A DNA stretch of 20,078 nt from Clostridium sp. (GTDB taxonomy: Bacteria; Bacillota; Clostridia; Lachnospirales; Lachnospiraceae). This document shows, in pieces, positions 1-6,799 of this stretch. The notes beneath the pieces were generated by a model that did no database searches, was not told the DNA's origin, and worked only from the letters and a program-made list of their open reading frames with translations. Numbering within the stretch: the stretch's first letter is position 1; each line of letters opens with the position of its first letter. A program made the position numbers and the translations under genes. The DNA is taken from positions 1-20,078 of the forward strand of contig JAEDOC010000022.1 of NCBI GenBank assembly GCA_016302185.1, written 5' to 3'.

Positions 1-580
1 CCTTTTTATTCCGCTCCGTGAAGCTCATCTTCACCGCATCGCTGACATGAGGAAGAAATTCCACATTGATCTCATCCGTCAGTGCCAGCGGTATCAGACC
101 GGTGGTAAAGGGCAGAGGCGCCAGCGCGTACAGAAAGGTGTCAGCAACCTCGATATCAAATTTTCCTTTTTCTGTGCTGGTGGAAAGAATCATGCAGGCC
201 AGAACATTATTCTTATAGGTCTGCAGCATTCCCTTGGTATAGGGAGCCACCTTGATCGGGTGTTTTCCGCCCTCCCAGGTGGTCTGAATCCAGATAATGG
301 GCTGATCCGGAAGCATCTCCTCCTTCTTCAGAAGAAGCACATCCGCATAGTCCTCATAGGTAGTCAGCGGCACCATCCGACGGAATTCCTCCAGAGTGCG
401 CGGATGCTTTCCTTTCAGGATCTTCTGTCCCAGCGGACTCTCGCACCACAGCTGCATCTGCTCCTCCAGCAGCCGTTTCTGAATACTCATATATTCATCC
501 ATATCAAGATCCAGAAACCCGCAGTACTCCTGCCAGATCCGATCATATTCACCATCCCGTAACTTATCCTCAAAGGTCAT
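1..580 (-). CDS. GH3-family acyl-adenylate/amido synthetase-like protein, 3' end beyond window
   Basis: An open frame runs from ATG at 580 to the window edge without a stop, giving about 193 N-terminal residues. The translation reads like the GH3 auxin-responsive promoter family (PF03321): an N-terminal helical part with QKRLLEEQMQLW, then the typical FRRMVPLTTYEDYAD block around residues 62-76, followed by a WEGGKHPIKVAPYT stretch where plant and bacterial GH3 proteins carry the nucleotide-binding loop. GH3 enzymes adenylate carboxylic acids and pass the acyl group to an amine; bacterial members are mostly uncharacterised. AGAGGTG lies seven bases before the ATG. The gene starts 6 bases after the stop of the membrane methyltransferase, so it is the third gene of the DegV operon. 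The catalytic C-terminal half is outside the window, so activity cannot be judged. Confidence 0.72.
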   Translation of the reverse strand, partial: MTFEDKLRDGEYDRIWQEYCGFLDLDMDEYMSIQKRLLEEQMQLWCESPLGQKILKGKHPRTLEEFRRMVPLTTYEDYADVLLLKKEEMLPDQPIIWIQTTWEGGKHPIKVAPYTKGMLQTYKNNVLACMILSTSTEKGKFDIEVADTFLYALAPLPFTTGLIPLALTDEINVEFLPHVSDAVKMSFTERNKK

Positions 581-586
581 CCACAC

Positions 587-1117
587 TCACCTCTTTTGTC
601 CCCTCATTGGAAGTAAAAACGGTACTTCCTTCCGATATTCCCCATAATCTGAAAATTCTCTGGGAAAAATAAGCTGATCCTGATACCAGGCATACATCAG
701 GTTCAGAAACGAAAGCATCAGCCCGCAAAGCAGGCCGTAAAGCTCTCCGCTTCCAAGGCCAAGACTGACAAAGCAGCCAAAAAACCACCAGATTCCAGGG
801 TGACGGCACCATCCGTAGATACCGCTCCTGCATACCTTATGACTGTCCGCCTCCTGACAATAGGTACTGTCAAACGGAAGCGCAAAAAACAGCGTATAAA
901 TCAATGCCGCCAGAAACAGTGCCGCCAGCAGCAGATAGACCGGCCAGCCGGCCGGCTTTCTCTCCCATACACGAGTCAAAAGCCCCACACCTGCAGCCGC
1001 CTGACACAGACAGCCAATCAGAAAAAAAAGGTGTAATCCTTTTTTCTTCCAGAAAATACGATTCCAGTCATAAATAAAAAACAGGAAAAAGCCAACGCTT
1101 CCGATAAGAAGCTCCAT
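587..1117 (-). CDS. ICMT/PEMT-like integral membrane methyltransferase
   Basis: The protein has 176 residues with about four or five hydrophobic helices (roughly residues 2-16, 28-46, 57-78, 108-140). After the third helix come GIYGWCRHP and, near the C-terminus, DYGEYRKEVPFLLP. The G-x-Y-x-x-x-RHP motif followed by a Y-x-x-Y-x-x-x-VP element is the S-adenosylmethionine-binding signature of the isoprenylcysteine carboxyl methyltransferase and phospholipid methyltransferase group. In bacteria these proteins are small, sit in the cytoplasmic membrane and methylate mostly unknown lipid or prenyl acceptors. It begins 3 bases after the DegV stop codon and is followed 6 bases later by the GH3 gene, so the three are co-transcribed. 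The substrate is unknown. Confidence 0.7.
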   Translation of the reverse strand: MELLIGSVGFFLFFIYDWNRIFWKKKGLHLFFLIGCLCQAAAGVGLLTRVWERKPAGWPVYLLLAALFLAALIYTLFFALPFDSTYCQEADSHKVCRSGIYGWCRHPGIWWFFGCFVSLGLGSGELYGLLCGLMLSFLNLMYAWYQDQLIFPREFSDYGEYRKEVPFLLPMRGQKR

Positions 1118-1120
1118 ACT

Positions 1121-1981
1121 TTACTCTCCCTCAGCCTCAAATCCGGCAATGCCAAGAGCCCCCGGACCTCCGTGGCAGGCGATCACGCAGCCGCAGCGGG
1201 TCTCCAGAATCTGCTGAAAGCCCAGACCGGCAGCATGCTCCCGCAGCCTCGCCATCAAATCCGGTGAAAAGCCGTCGACACAAAACAGATATAACAGAGA
1301 CCGGTCCAGCCGGTTCTCCCTCACAAACTCATCCAGATATTTAAAAGCGACCTGCTCCATGCGGCCCCGGTATTTCTTCGAAGCCACGAGCCTGCCCTCT
1401 TTTATCACAATCAATGGCTTAATACTTAGCAGAGTTGCCCCCAGATAAGCCGCATTGGACACTCTGCCTCCGGCTTTTAAGTATTCCAGGGTATTGGGAA
1501 GAAACGAAACTCTGGCACGGGAAATCCATGACGCAAGCTTTGCGGAAAGCTCTTCTCCATCTGTGCAAAACGGAAGAAGCTCCGCCGCTTTCTCGCAGAT
1601 CAAAGAGATCCCGCCGGATACATTCAGAGAATCCACCAGAAAAATCCGTGGATCTCCCAGCTCCTCCAACGCGATCCTGCAATTCTGATATGTAGAAGAA
1701 GCCAGAGACGTGTAGGCGATATGTACCATATCCGCCTCCGGATATTCTTCTCTCAGCTTTCTAAAAAAAGTAACGTATTCCTGAGGATTTACCGCAGAAG
1801 TAGTCGGCACCGTTCTGGTGTTCCGGTAATAGTCAAAAACTTCTGTTACCGGAAACGACCCGTCTTCCCGGGTTTCACCGCCCATCGCCACATACATCGG
1901 AATCACCCGGATTCCCAGTCTGTCTGCATGCTCTCTGGTTAAATCGGTTCCGCTTTCTGTCGTAATAAGAGTCCTTTTCAT
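1121..1981 (-). CDS. DegV family fatty acid-binding protein
   Basis: This 286-residue protein has the normal DegV length and layout. The N-terminus TTESGTDLT matches the opening D/E-S-x-x-D-L strand-loop; TTSAVNPQEY near residues 60-70 is the family T-S-x-P-x-P motif that contacts the fatty acid carboxylate; the middle has DSLNVSGGISL and LEYLKAGGRVSNAAYLGATLLSIKP (split here in two parts of the family signature), and the end has the CHGGPGALGI motif. DegV/FakB proteins bind a fatty acid and hand it to the kinase FakA or act as lipid carriers. It is the first gene of a three-gene operon with a membrane methyltransferase and a GH3-like protein, which suggests a lipid-linked pathway. It has its own promoter at 2014-2019. 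Confidence 0.93.
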   Translation of the reverse strand: MKRTLITTESGTDLTREHADRLGIRVIPMYVAMGGETREDGSFPVTEVFDYYRNTRTVPTTSAVNPQEYVTFFRKLREEYPEADMVHIAYTSLASSTYQNCRIALEELGDPRIFLVDSLNVSGGISLICEKAAELLPFCTDGEELSAKLASWISRARVSFLPNTLEYLKAGGRVSNAAYLGATLLSIKPLIVIKEGRLVASKKYRGRMEQVAFKYLDEFVRENRLDRSLLYLFCVDGFSPDLMARLREHAAGLGFQQILETRCGCVIACHGGPGALGIAGFEAEGE

Positions 1982-2013
1982 ACAATTCTCCCCAAAAAGT
2001 ACTAGTCATGATT

Positions 2014-2049
2014 ATTGTAGCATAAAAGAAACAAAAATGAAACACTATG
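2014..2049 (-). promoter_or_regulatory. Promoter of the DegV operon (extended -10)
   Basis: On the minus strand TGCTACAAT (2022-2014) is an extended -10 element, TG-n-TACAAT, 32 bases before the ATG of degV. The -35 region about 17 bases further up is only weakly conserved (TTTCAT), which fits an extended -10 promoter. It lies just downstream of the terminator of the metabolosome operon, so degV is transcribed separately. Confidence 0.6.
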
Positions 2050-2089
2050 TCTGCGATTTATTTTATATCCTTGTTATTAATTTCCTGCT

Positions 2090-2123
2090 TAAAAAATGCG
2101 CCAGCCGATACCCGGCTGACGCG
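2090..2123 (-). terminator. Rho-independent terminator of the microcompartment operon
   Basis: On the minus strand GCGTCAGCCG pairs with CGGCTGGCGC (one G-U pair) across a 5-base loop (arms 2098-2107 and 2113-2122), followed directly by ATTTTTTAA. It sits 37 bases after the stop codon of the alcohol dehydrogenase, the last gene of the operon, and ahead of the degV promoter. Confidence 0.88.
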
Positions 2124-2160
2124 TTTCGTTACGCAATTCCATTCAATGAAATCGTTTTAT

Positions 2161-3321
2161 TCATATTCCTTTTTCCAGCCCGTTGTAGGCCATCTGGTAC
2201 ACCATAATCACATCCTTTTTCTCCGGCTGCACCGGATTGGTAGCCATACAGCTGTCATGCAGTGCCAGCTCTGCCAGCGCCGGAAAATCGGAGGGATTTA
2301 CTCCCTTTAATTCCTTTAAGGTTCCTGCAATCCCTACCCCCGCACTGAGTTTGCAAAGCGCTGCCACCACAGAAGCCGGTTCTGTGGCAGAAAGTCCCAT
2401 GGCAGAGGCAATTTTGGAGAATCCTTCCCTGGTGATACTGCTGCTTCCATTATAGATCAGAACATAGGGAAGCAGCACCGCATTGCAGACACCGTGGGGC
2501 AGGTTATACCGTCCTCCCAGCGCATGGGCCATGGCGTGCACCATACCCAGACCGGCATTGGAAAATGCCATGCCTGCCGTATATTCCGCGTAAGCCATCC
2601 GCTCTCTGGCCTCCTCATCGGAGCCGTCCGCCACCGCTCTGGGAAGATACTTCGCAATGGTCTCTATGGCCCACAGCGCATCCTTATCCGTCAGCGGAGT
2701 CGCATTCTTTGACAGCACCGCTTCCACTCCATGGGTCATGGCATCCATGCCGGTGGCTGCGGTCAGCTTCGGCGGCATGGATCTCATAAAATCAGTATCA
2801 TTTACCGCAATGGAAACCATGCAGTTGGTATCCACCATGGTCATCTTGCTGTGACGCACCGGATCGGTCACAATATAAAAGCTGGTGCATTCGCTGCCTG
2901 TTCCCGCCGTGGTGTTCACCGCCACAATGGGAATGCCCGGGCGGGAAGACTGATCGATTCCCTCATAGGACTCCACACTTCCCCCGTTGGCCACCACAAT
3001 ACTGACTGCCTTTGCCGTATCGATGGCAGAGCCTCCGCCCAGTGCCACCAGAAGATCCACGGAAAGCCCCTTCGCTGCATGAATGCATTCCTCCACAATG
3101 GAAACCGTCGGATTTGGCGTCACCTGATAATAGACGGCATATTCCACACCGGCTTCTGATAACACCTCTCCCACCCGGGCCGCAGCGCCGGATTCATAGA
3201 GAAAACGATCCGTCACCACCAGGGCACGGCAAATCCCCATCTTTTTCAGCTCCGGGATCAGAAGACGGATGGCACCTTTTCCGAAAAAGCTTGTTTTTAC
3301 TGCATTGATGCGTTCCGGCAT
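2161..3321 (-). CDS. Iron-containing (group III) alcohol dehydrogenase
   Basis: The 386 residues match the usual length of group III alcohol dehydrogenases. The NAD-binding GGGS lies at 95-98 and the metal ligands are all present: D193 and H197 in GMDAMTHGVEA, and H262 and H276 in GLGMVHAMAHALGG and YNLPHGVCNA, with the 14-residue spacing seen in FucO. Such enzymes reduce short aldehydes (lactaldehyde, propionaldehyde, 3-hydroxypropionaldehyde) to alcohols with NADH. As the last gene of the microcompartment operon its likely job is to regenerate NAD for the aldehyde dehydrogenase, as PduQ does in propanediol metabolosomes. No clear encapsulation peptide is seen at either end. The exact aldehyde is not shown by the sequence. 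Confidence 0.95.
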   Translation of the reverse strand: MPERINAVKTSFFGKGAIRLLIPELKKMGICRALVVTDRFLYESGAAARVGEVLSEAGVEYAVYYQVTPNPTVSIVEECIHAAKGLSVDLLVALGGGSAIDTAKAVSIVVANGGSVESYEGIDQSSRPGIPIVAVNTTAGTGSECTSFYIVTDPVRHSKMTMVDTNCMVSIAVNDTDFMRSMPPKLTAATGMDAMTHGVEAVLSKNATPLTDKDALWAIETIAKYLPRAVADGSDEEARERMAYAEYTAGMAFSNAGLGMVHAMAHALGGRYNLPHGVCNAVLLPYVLIYNGSSSITREGFSKIASAMGLSATEPASVVAALCKLSAGVGIAGTLKELKGVNPSDFPALAELALHDSCMATNPVQPEKKDVIMVYQMAYNGLEKGI

Positions 3322-3333
3322 CCTACCGCCTCC

Positions 3334-4563
3334 TTACTTTACCTGACTGCAGACGATCTGGATCGGATCCCAGATCGAAGAAGCAGAGGAGGAGTATACA
3401 AAGCTTACCTGTCCCAGCTGCTCCGCTGTCATCCCTGCTGCCACCGCCACCGCAATGGCATTGATCCGGGCTGCCGCATTTTTCTTTCCCCAGGCCTGAG
3501 CCCCCAGCACCTGATGGGTTGCTGCGTCATATACCAGCTTAATCATCACAGAATTGGGATTAGGACAGATACCCGGACGGTCATTGCCGGAAGCCAGCAC
3601 ACTCTTTACCCGATATCCGGCTCTCTGTGCCTCCTCCTGGGTCATACCGGTTCTGGCGATCTCCAGCCCTGCTGTATGCAGACTGCTGGTCCGAAGCCCT
3701 CCGGTCAGGCCTGCGGTACAGTTGCCGATGGCATAGATTCCCGTTACACTGGTTTCCAGCTTTTCATTGATGAGAATCGCGCCGTTTTTATCCAACGCAA
3801 TGCCGGCCGATGCCGCCAGCGCAGTGTTGGGAATCACACCGATGGCACTGATGCAGAGATCACAGGGATAGGTTCCCCGATCCGTCCGCACCTGCTCGAT
3901 AAAGGTCTGTCCCGGGAACTCCCTCACGGTCTCTCCCAACTGGAAGGCAAGACCGGCCTCCTCCAGTTCCTTCTGAATCATGGAGGCGACCTCTCCATCG
4001 AATTCCGGAAGCAGACGTCTCTCCTTCTCGATAATCCGAACCTTCCGTCCCAGCTTATGGAAGGCCTTGGCAATCTCCAGCCCCGCATAGCTGCCGCCTA
4101 ATATTACAATATCACGAACATAGGGAGTCCGGACATATTCCTTCAAAAACAGCAGATCCTCCACACTCTTTAAGGTCTGTACCCCGACCCGATCCGCACC
4201 GGATACCTGGGGAATCAGAACTGAATTGCCCGTAGCCAGTACCAGCTTATCATACCGCTCCGTAAAGGTCCTGTTTCCATCCATATCCCGGATGGTCAGC
4301 GTGCGGGAGGACGGCTCGATGGCCAGCACTTCATGGCGCAGATGAGCTTCAATTCCCTGGGCCGCCAGCTCCTGTTCCTTCCCGTCAATCGCCTCTTTTA
4401 ATGTTTTTAAATCTTCACTCAGATAATGAGGCAGGCCGCAGGTTCCGCAGGTATAAAAGCTTCCCCTCTCGTACACAACAATATGTGCCGCAGTATTGCC
4501 GGATGCCAGCATCATGGCGGCTGACACCCCTGCCTCTATACTGCCGATTACAATGATTTTCAT
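3334..4563 (-). CDS. FAD-dependent pyridine nucleotide-disulfide oxidoreductase (NADH oxidase / CoA-disulfide reductase type)
   Basis: The 409-residue protein starts with an FAD-binding strand-loop (IIVIGSIEAGVSAA, where the last residues replace the common G-x-G-A-A-G), followed by SFYTCGTCGLPHYL. C42 aligns with the single redox cysteine of NADH oxidase and CoA-disulfide reductase (SFxxCxLPY); C39 is an additional cysteine. The NAD(P)H-binding motif is IVILGGSYAGLEIAKAF near 153-169, and YAIGNCTAG is the second FAD motif (normally A-x-G-D; here Asn replaces Asp). The C-terminus SSIWDPIQI matches the dimer domain of the family. It lies 12 bases before the alcohol dehydrogenase and 33 after the pentamer gene. 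In this context it may oxidise excess NADH or keep CoA reduced; this is inference, as it is not a standard metabolosome enzyme. Confidence 0.87.
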   Translation of the reverse strand: MKIIVIGSIEAGVSAAMMLASGNTAAHIVVYERGSFYTCGTCGLPHYLSEDLKTLKEAIDGKEQELAAQGIEAHLRHEVLAIEPSSRTLTIRDMDGNRTFTERYDKLVLATGNSVLIPQVSGADRVGVQTLKSVEDLLFLKEYVRTPYVRDIVILGGSYAGLEIAKAFHKLGRKVRIIEKERRLLPEFDGEVASMIQKELEEAGLAFQLGETVREFPGQTFIEQVRTDRGTYPCDLCISAIGVIPNTALAASAGIALDKNGAILINEKLETSVTGIYAIGNCTAGLTGGLRTSSLHTAGLEIARTGMTQEEAQRAGYRVKSVLASGNDRPGICPNPNSVMIKLVYDAATHQVLGAQAWGKKNAAARINAIAVAVAAGMTAEQLGQVSFVYSSSASSIWDPIQIVCSQVK

Positions 4564-4596
4564 GCCAGATTCCTCACCCTTTTTCTAATATTCCAC

Positions 4597-4857
4597 TCAG
4601 CGCCCCAGAACCGGCGGATTATCCACAATACCCACAATAAAGGCATCCAGCGGAGCCGCATGATCCAGCGCATGCTGCGTGGTCTCATCTGTTGTCACGA
4701 TCACCATCTCGCCGATTCCGGCGCCGATGGTGTCCGCTGCCACCAGCATATCTTTTTTATTTCCGTACACCGGTTCTACCAGCAAAAGCTTATAGCCCAC
4801 CAGATTGGTGCATTTGCGGGTAGCAACTACGGTTCCTTTTACAACACCAAGAATCAT
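4597..4857 (-). CDS. EutN/CcmL-type microcompartment vertex protein (BMC-P)
   Basis: The 86-residue protein fits the EutN/CcmL/PduN family (PF03319): it begins MILGVVKGTVVATRK, has YKLLLVEPV in the second strand, then VAADTIGAGIGEMVIVTT with the G-A-G-x-G-x-x-V-x-V motif that lines the pentamer, and ends with DAFIVGIVDN. These proteins form pentamers that close the twelve vertices of the shell. It follows the PduL stop by 4 bases and is the only pentamer gene in the window. Together with the two BMC-T genes it provides the shell parts encoded here. Confidence 0.95.
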   Translation of the reverse strand: MILGVVKGTVVATRKCTNLVGYKLLLVEPVYGNKKDMLVAADTIGAGIGEMVIVTTDETTQHALDHAAPLDAFIVGIVDNPPVLGR

Positions 4858-4861
4858 ATGA

Positions 4862-5518
4862 TCAGTCCTCTTTTTCCAGAATCGTTACCAGTTGTCCCTG
4901 CTTCAGCTGAAACGCATTTCCATCATCCGTATCAATGTGAAAATCCATCTCACACTGATCATTGGAGCGAATCAGAACGCCGCCCATGACGCCCTTTTTC
5001 TCACCGTCCACAGAAACCTTTACCTTGTCACCATCCTTCAGCCCGAAGGCCTCCGCCTGCGAAGGGGACAGGTGAATATGACGGTCCGCAATGATCACAC
5101 CGTGATCCACGGTAATCTCCCCACAGGGTCCCCGCAGGGTAATTCCCGGTGTGCCCTCCAGATGACCCGACGCCCGGACCGGAGCCTTGACCCCGATACT
5201 GCGGCAGTCCGTCTGTGCCAGCTCAATCTGCGTTTCCTTCCGAAGCGGTCCCAGAATCCGTACCCGGCGGAGCATCCCCTTCGGCCCGATGACATCCACA
5301 CTCTCCTCTGCAGCGAACTGTCCCGGCTGAGACAGGCTCTTATAGGGAGTCAGCACATAGGTTGGACCGAACAGTCTTGCCAGATCCCTGGCATTTAAAT
5401 GCACATGGCGCATGGAGATTCCCACAGGAACCCTCCGTTCCTGCCCGGCCAGTGCCTTTTTTACCGCCTCCGTCACCAGCTGAATGAGCTGCTCACCGGT
5501 AATATTACGAATCAACAT
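4862..5518 (-). CDS. pduL: PduL-type phosphate propanoyltransferase
   Basis: The 218 residues have the two PduL repeats (PF06130). The zinc-binding histidines are visible in SMRHVHL (H38, H40) and DRHIHLSP (H147, H149), with E71/E72 in QFAAEESVDVIGPKG and a further histidine in MDFHIDTDDGNAF. PduL converts an acyl-CoA and phosphate to acyl phosphate and CoA inside the shell, so returning CoA to the aldehyde dehydrogenase and allowing ATP formation by an acyl kinase outside. The first 20 residues (ITGEQLIQLVTEAVKKAL) form an amphipathic helix of the encapsulation-peptide kind, which predicts packaging. The gene starts 6 bases after the stop of the second shell gene. No acetate or propionate kinase is in the window. 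Confidence 0.95.
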   Translation of the reverse strand: MLIRNITGEQLIQLVTEAVKKALAGQERRVPVGISMRHVHLNARDLARLFGPTYVLTPYKSLSQPGQFAAEESVDVIGPKGMLRRVRILGPLRKETQIELAQTDCRSIGVKAPVRASGHLEGTPGITLRGPCGEITVDHGVIIADRHIHLSPSQAEAFGLKDGDKVKVSVDGEKKGVMGGVLIRSNDQCEMDFHIDTDDGNAFQLKQGQLVTILEKED

Positions 5519-5524
5519 GCCCGA

Positions 5525-6112
5525 TTAATGAAGCGGCGGCATGCATTCACTTACGCTGACATGCGGACGCGGAATCACATGGGCGCTGACAACCTCTCCG
5601 ATACGGGACGCAGCTACCTGTCCGGCCTCCACAGCCGATTTTACTGCGCCTACATCCCCTTGTACAAATACAGTCACCAGACCGGCTCCAATCTGCTCCT
5701 GACCAACCAGGGTAACCTCTGCTGCCTTTAACATGGCATCGGTTGCCTCAATGCTGGCTGTAAAGCCATTGGTTTCAATCATACCCAGAGCTGCCTTTAA
5801 CGGAACCTGCTCGCCCTTTCCTTCCGGCTTTCCTGTTGCCGGTCCCTTGGGCGGAAGAACTCTGGCTATATCATCGTGGGGACGGGGAATCACATGGGTT
5901 CCGAACAGCTCTCCCACCCGGGAAGCGGCTTCCTCACCCGCCTCTACGGATGCCTTTACCGCACCAACCTCTCCGGTCACAATTACGGTGGTCAGTCCGG
6001 CACCGATGGTTACCGAACCGATAAACTCCACATCCGCTGCCTTTAGCATGGCATCGGTTGCCTCTATATTTCCAACCAGACCTTTTGTCTCAATAAAACC
6101 AAGTGCTCTCAT
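5525..6112 (-). CDS. Tandem-domain microcompartment shell protein (BMC-T), second copy
   Basis: This 195-residue protein contains two BMC domains (PF00936), about residues 1-85 and 105-190, joined by a Pro/Gly-rich linker. Each half is of the EutM/PduA type: ALGFIETKGLVGNIEATDAM and ALGMIETNGFTASIEATDAM open the domains, GAGL marks the pore turns in both, and each half ends with VIPRPH. Two canonical domains in one chain give a trimer that mimics a hexagonal shell tile. It is a close paralogue of the neighbouring 6168-6776 gene, with the same order of motifs, so a gene duplication is likely. There is no Cys at the pore as in PduT, so no sign of an Fe-S cluster. It sits 55 bases after the first copy and 6 before pduL. 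Confidence 0.94.
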   Translation of the reverse strand: MRALGFIETKGLVGNIEATDAMLKAADVEFIGSVTIGAGLTTVIVTGEVGAVKASVEAGEEAASRVGELFGTHVIPRPHDDIARVLPPKGPATGKPEGKGEQVPLKAALGMIETNGFTASIEATDAMLKAAEVTLVGQEQIGAGLVTVFVQGDVGAVKSAVEAGQVAASRIGEVVSAHVIPRPHVSVSECMPPLH

Positions 6113-6167
6113 GGTTTTTCCTCCTCTATTCTCTTATCACGGCTGCGCCTTCTGAAATTACATCCAT

Positions 6168-6776
6168 CTATTTTGCCTCATAAACCAGCTCCGGCATACA
6201 CTCCTTCACACCGGTATGGGGACGCGGAATTACATGACTGCTTACTACTTCTCCGATGCGGGAGCCAGATTCTAATCCGGCCTCTACAGCTGCCTTCACG
6301 GCACCCACATCACCCTGGACGAACACGGTCACCAGACCGGCGCCGATTCTCTCCTGACCTACCAGAGTAACCTCCGCCGCCTTCAGCATGGCATCCGCTG
6401 CCTGAATATTAGCTGTGTAGCCATAGGTCTCGATCATGCCAAGAGCACTGTTTAACGGTGCATCTTCTTTTACGGCATCCTCGCCCAGAGAACCTCCGGC
6501 TGCCGGTCCCTTCGGCGGCATAATCTTAATGATATCATTATGCGGACGGGCAATCACATTGGTGCTTACCAGCTCTCCCACGCGGGAAGCGGCCTCAGCT
6601 CCCGCCTCTACGGATGCCTTTACTGAAGCGACCTCTCCGGTCACTACCACTGCCACCAGACCGGCGCCCAGTGCAACCGAACCGAGGAATTCTACGGAAG
6701 CTGCCTTCAGCATGGCATCGGTGGCTTCAATATTTCCAACCAGACCTTTGGTCTCAATAAATCCAATCGCCTTCAT
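6168..6776 (-). CDS. Tandem-domain microcompartment shell protein (BMC-T), first copy
   Basis: The 202 residues hold two EutM/PduA-like BMC domains, roughly 1-85 and 110-196. The first opens AIGFIETKGLVGNIEATDAM with the pore turn LGAGLVAVVV and ends NVIARPH; the second opens ALGMIETYGYTANIQAADAM with pore turn IGAGLVTVFV and ends HVIPRPH. The linker (about 86-108) is acidic and Gly-rich. The protein should assemble as a trimer forming a pseudo-hexameric tile. The pore loops have Gly-Ala-Gly rather than a cofactor-binding Cys, so a role in metabolite passage is likely. It follows the aldehyde dehydrogenase by 23 bases. No single-domain BMC-H gene is found in the window, which leaves this pair as the only flat shell tiles encoded here. 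Confidence 0.94.
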   Translation of the reverse strand: MKAIGFIETKGLVGNIEATDAMLKAASVEFLGSVALGAGLVAVVVTGEVASVKASVEAGAEAASRVGELVSTNVIARPHNDIIKIMPPKGPAAGGSLGEDAVKEDAPLNSALGMIETYGYTANIQAADAMLKAAEVTLVGQERIGAGLVTVFVQGDVGAVKAAVEAGLESGSRIGEVVSSHVIPRPHTGVKECMPELVYEAK

Positions 6777-6799
6777 TGTTTTTTCTCCTTTACAAACAA

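Noticed and set aside
47..562. Plus-strand open frame of 171 codons at the left edge
   Set aside because: The opposite strand encodes the GH3-like protein, which has no stop in the window and a good start with ribosome binding site at 580.
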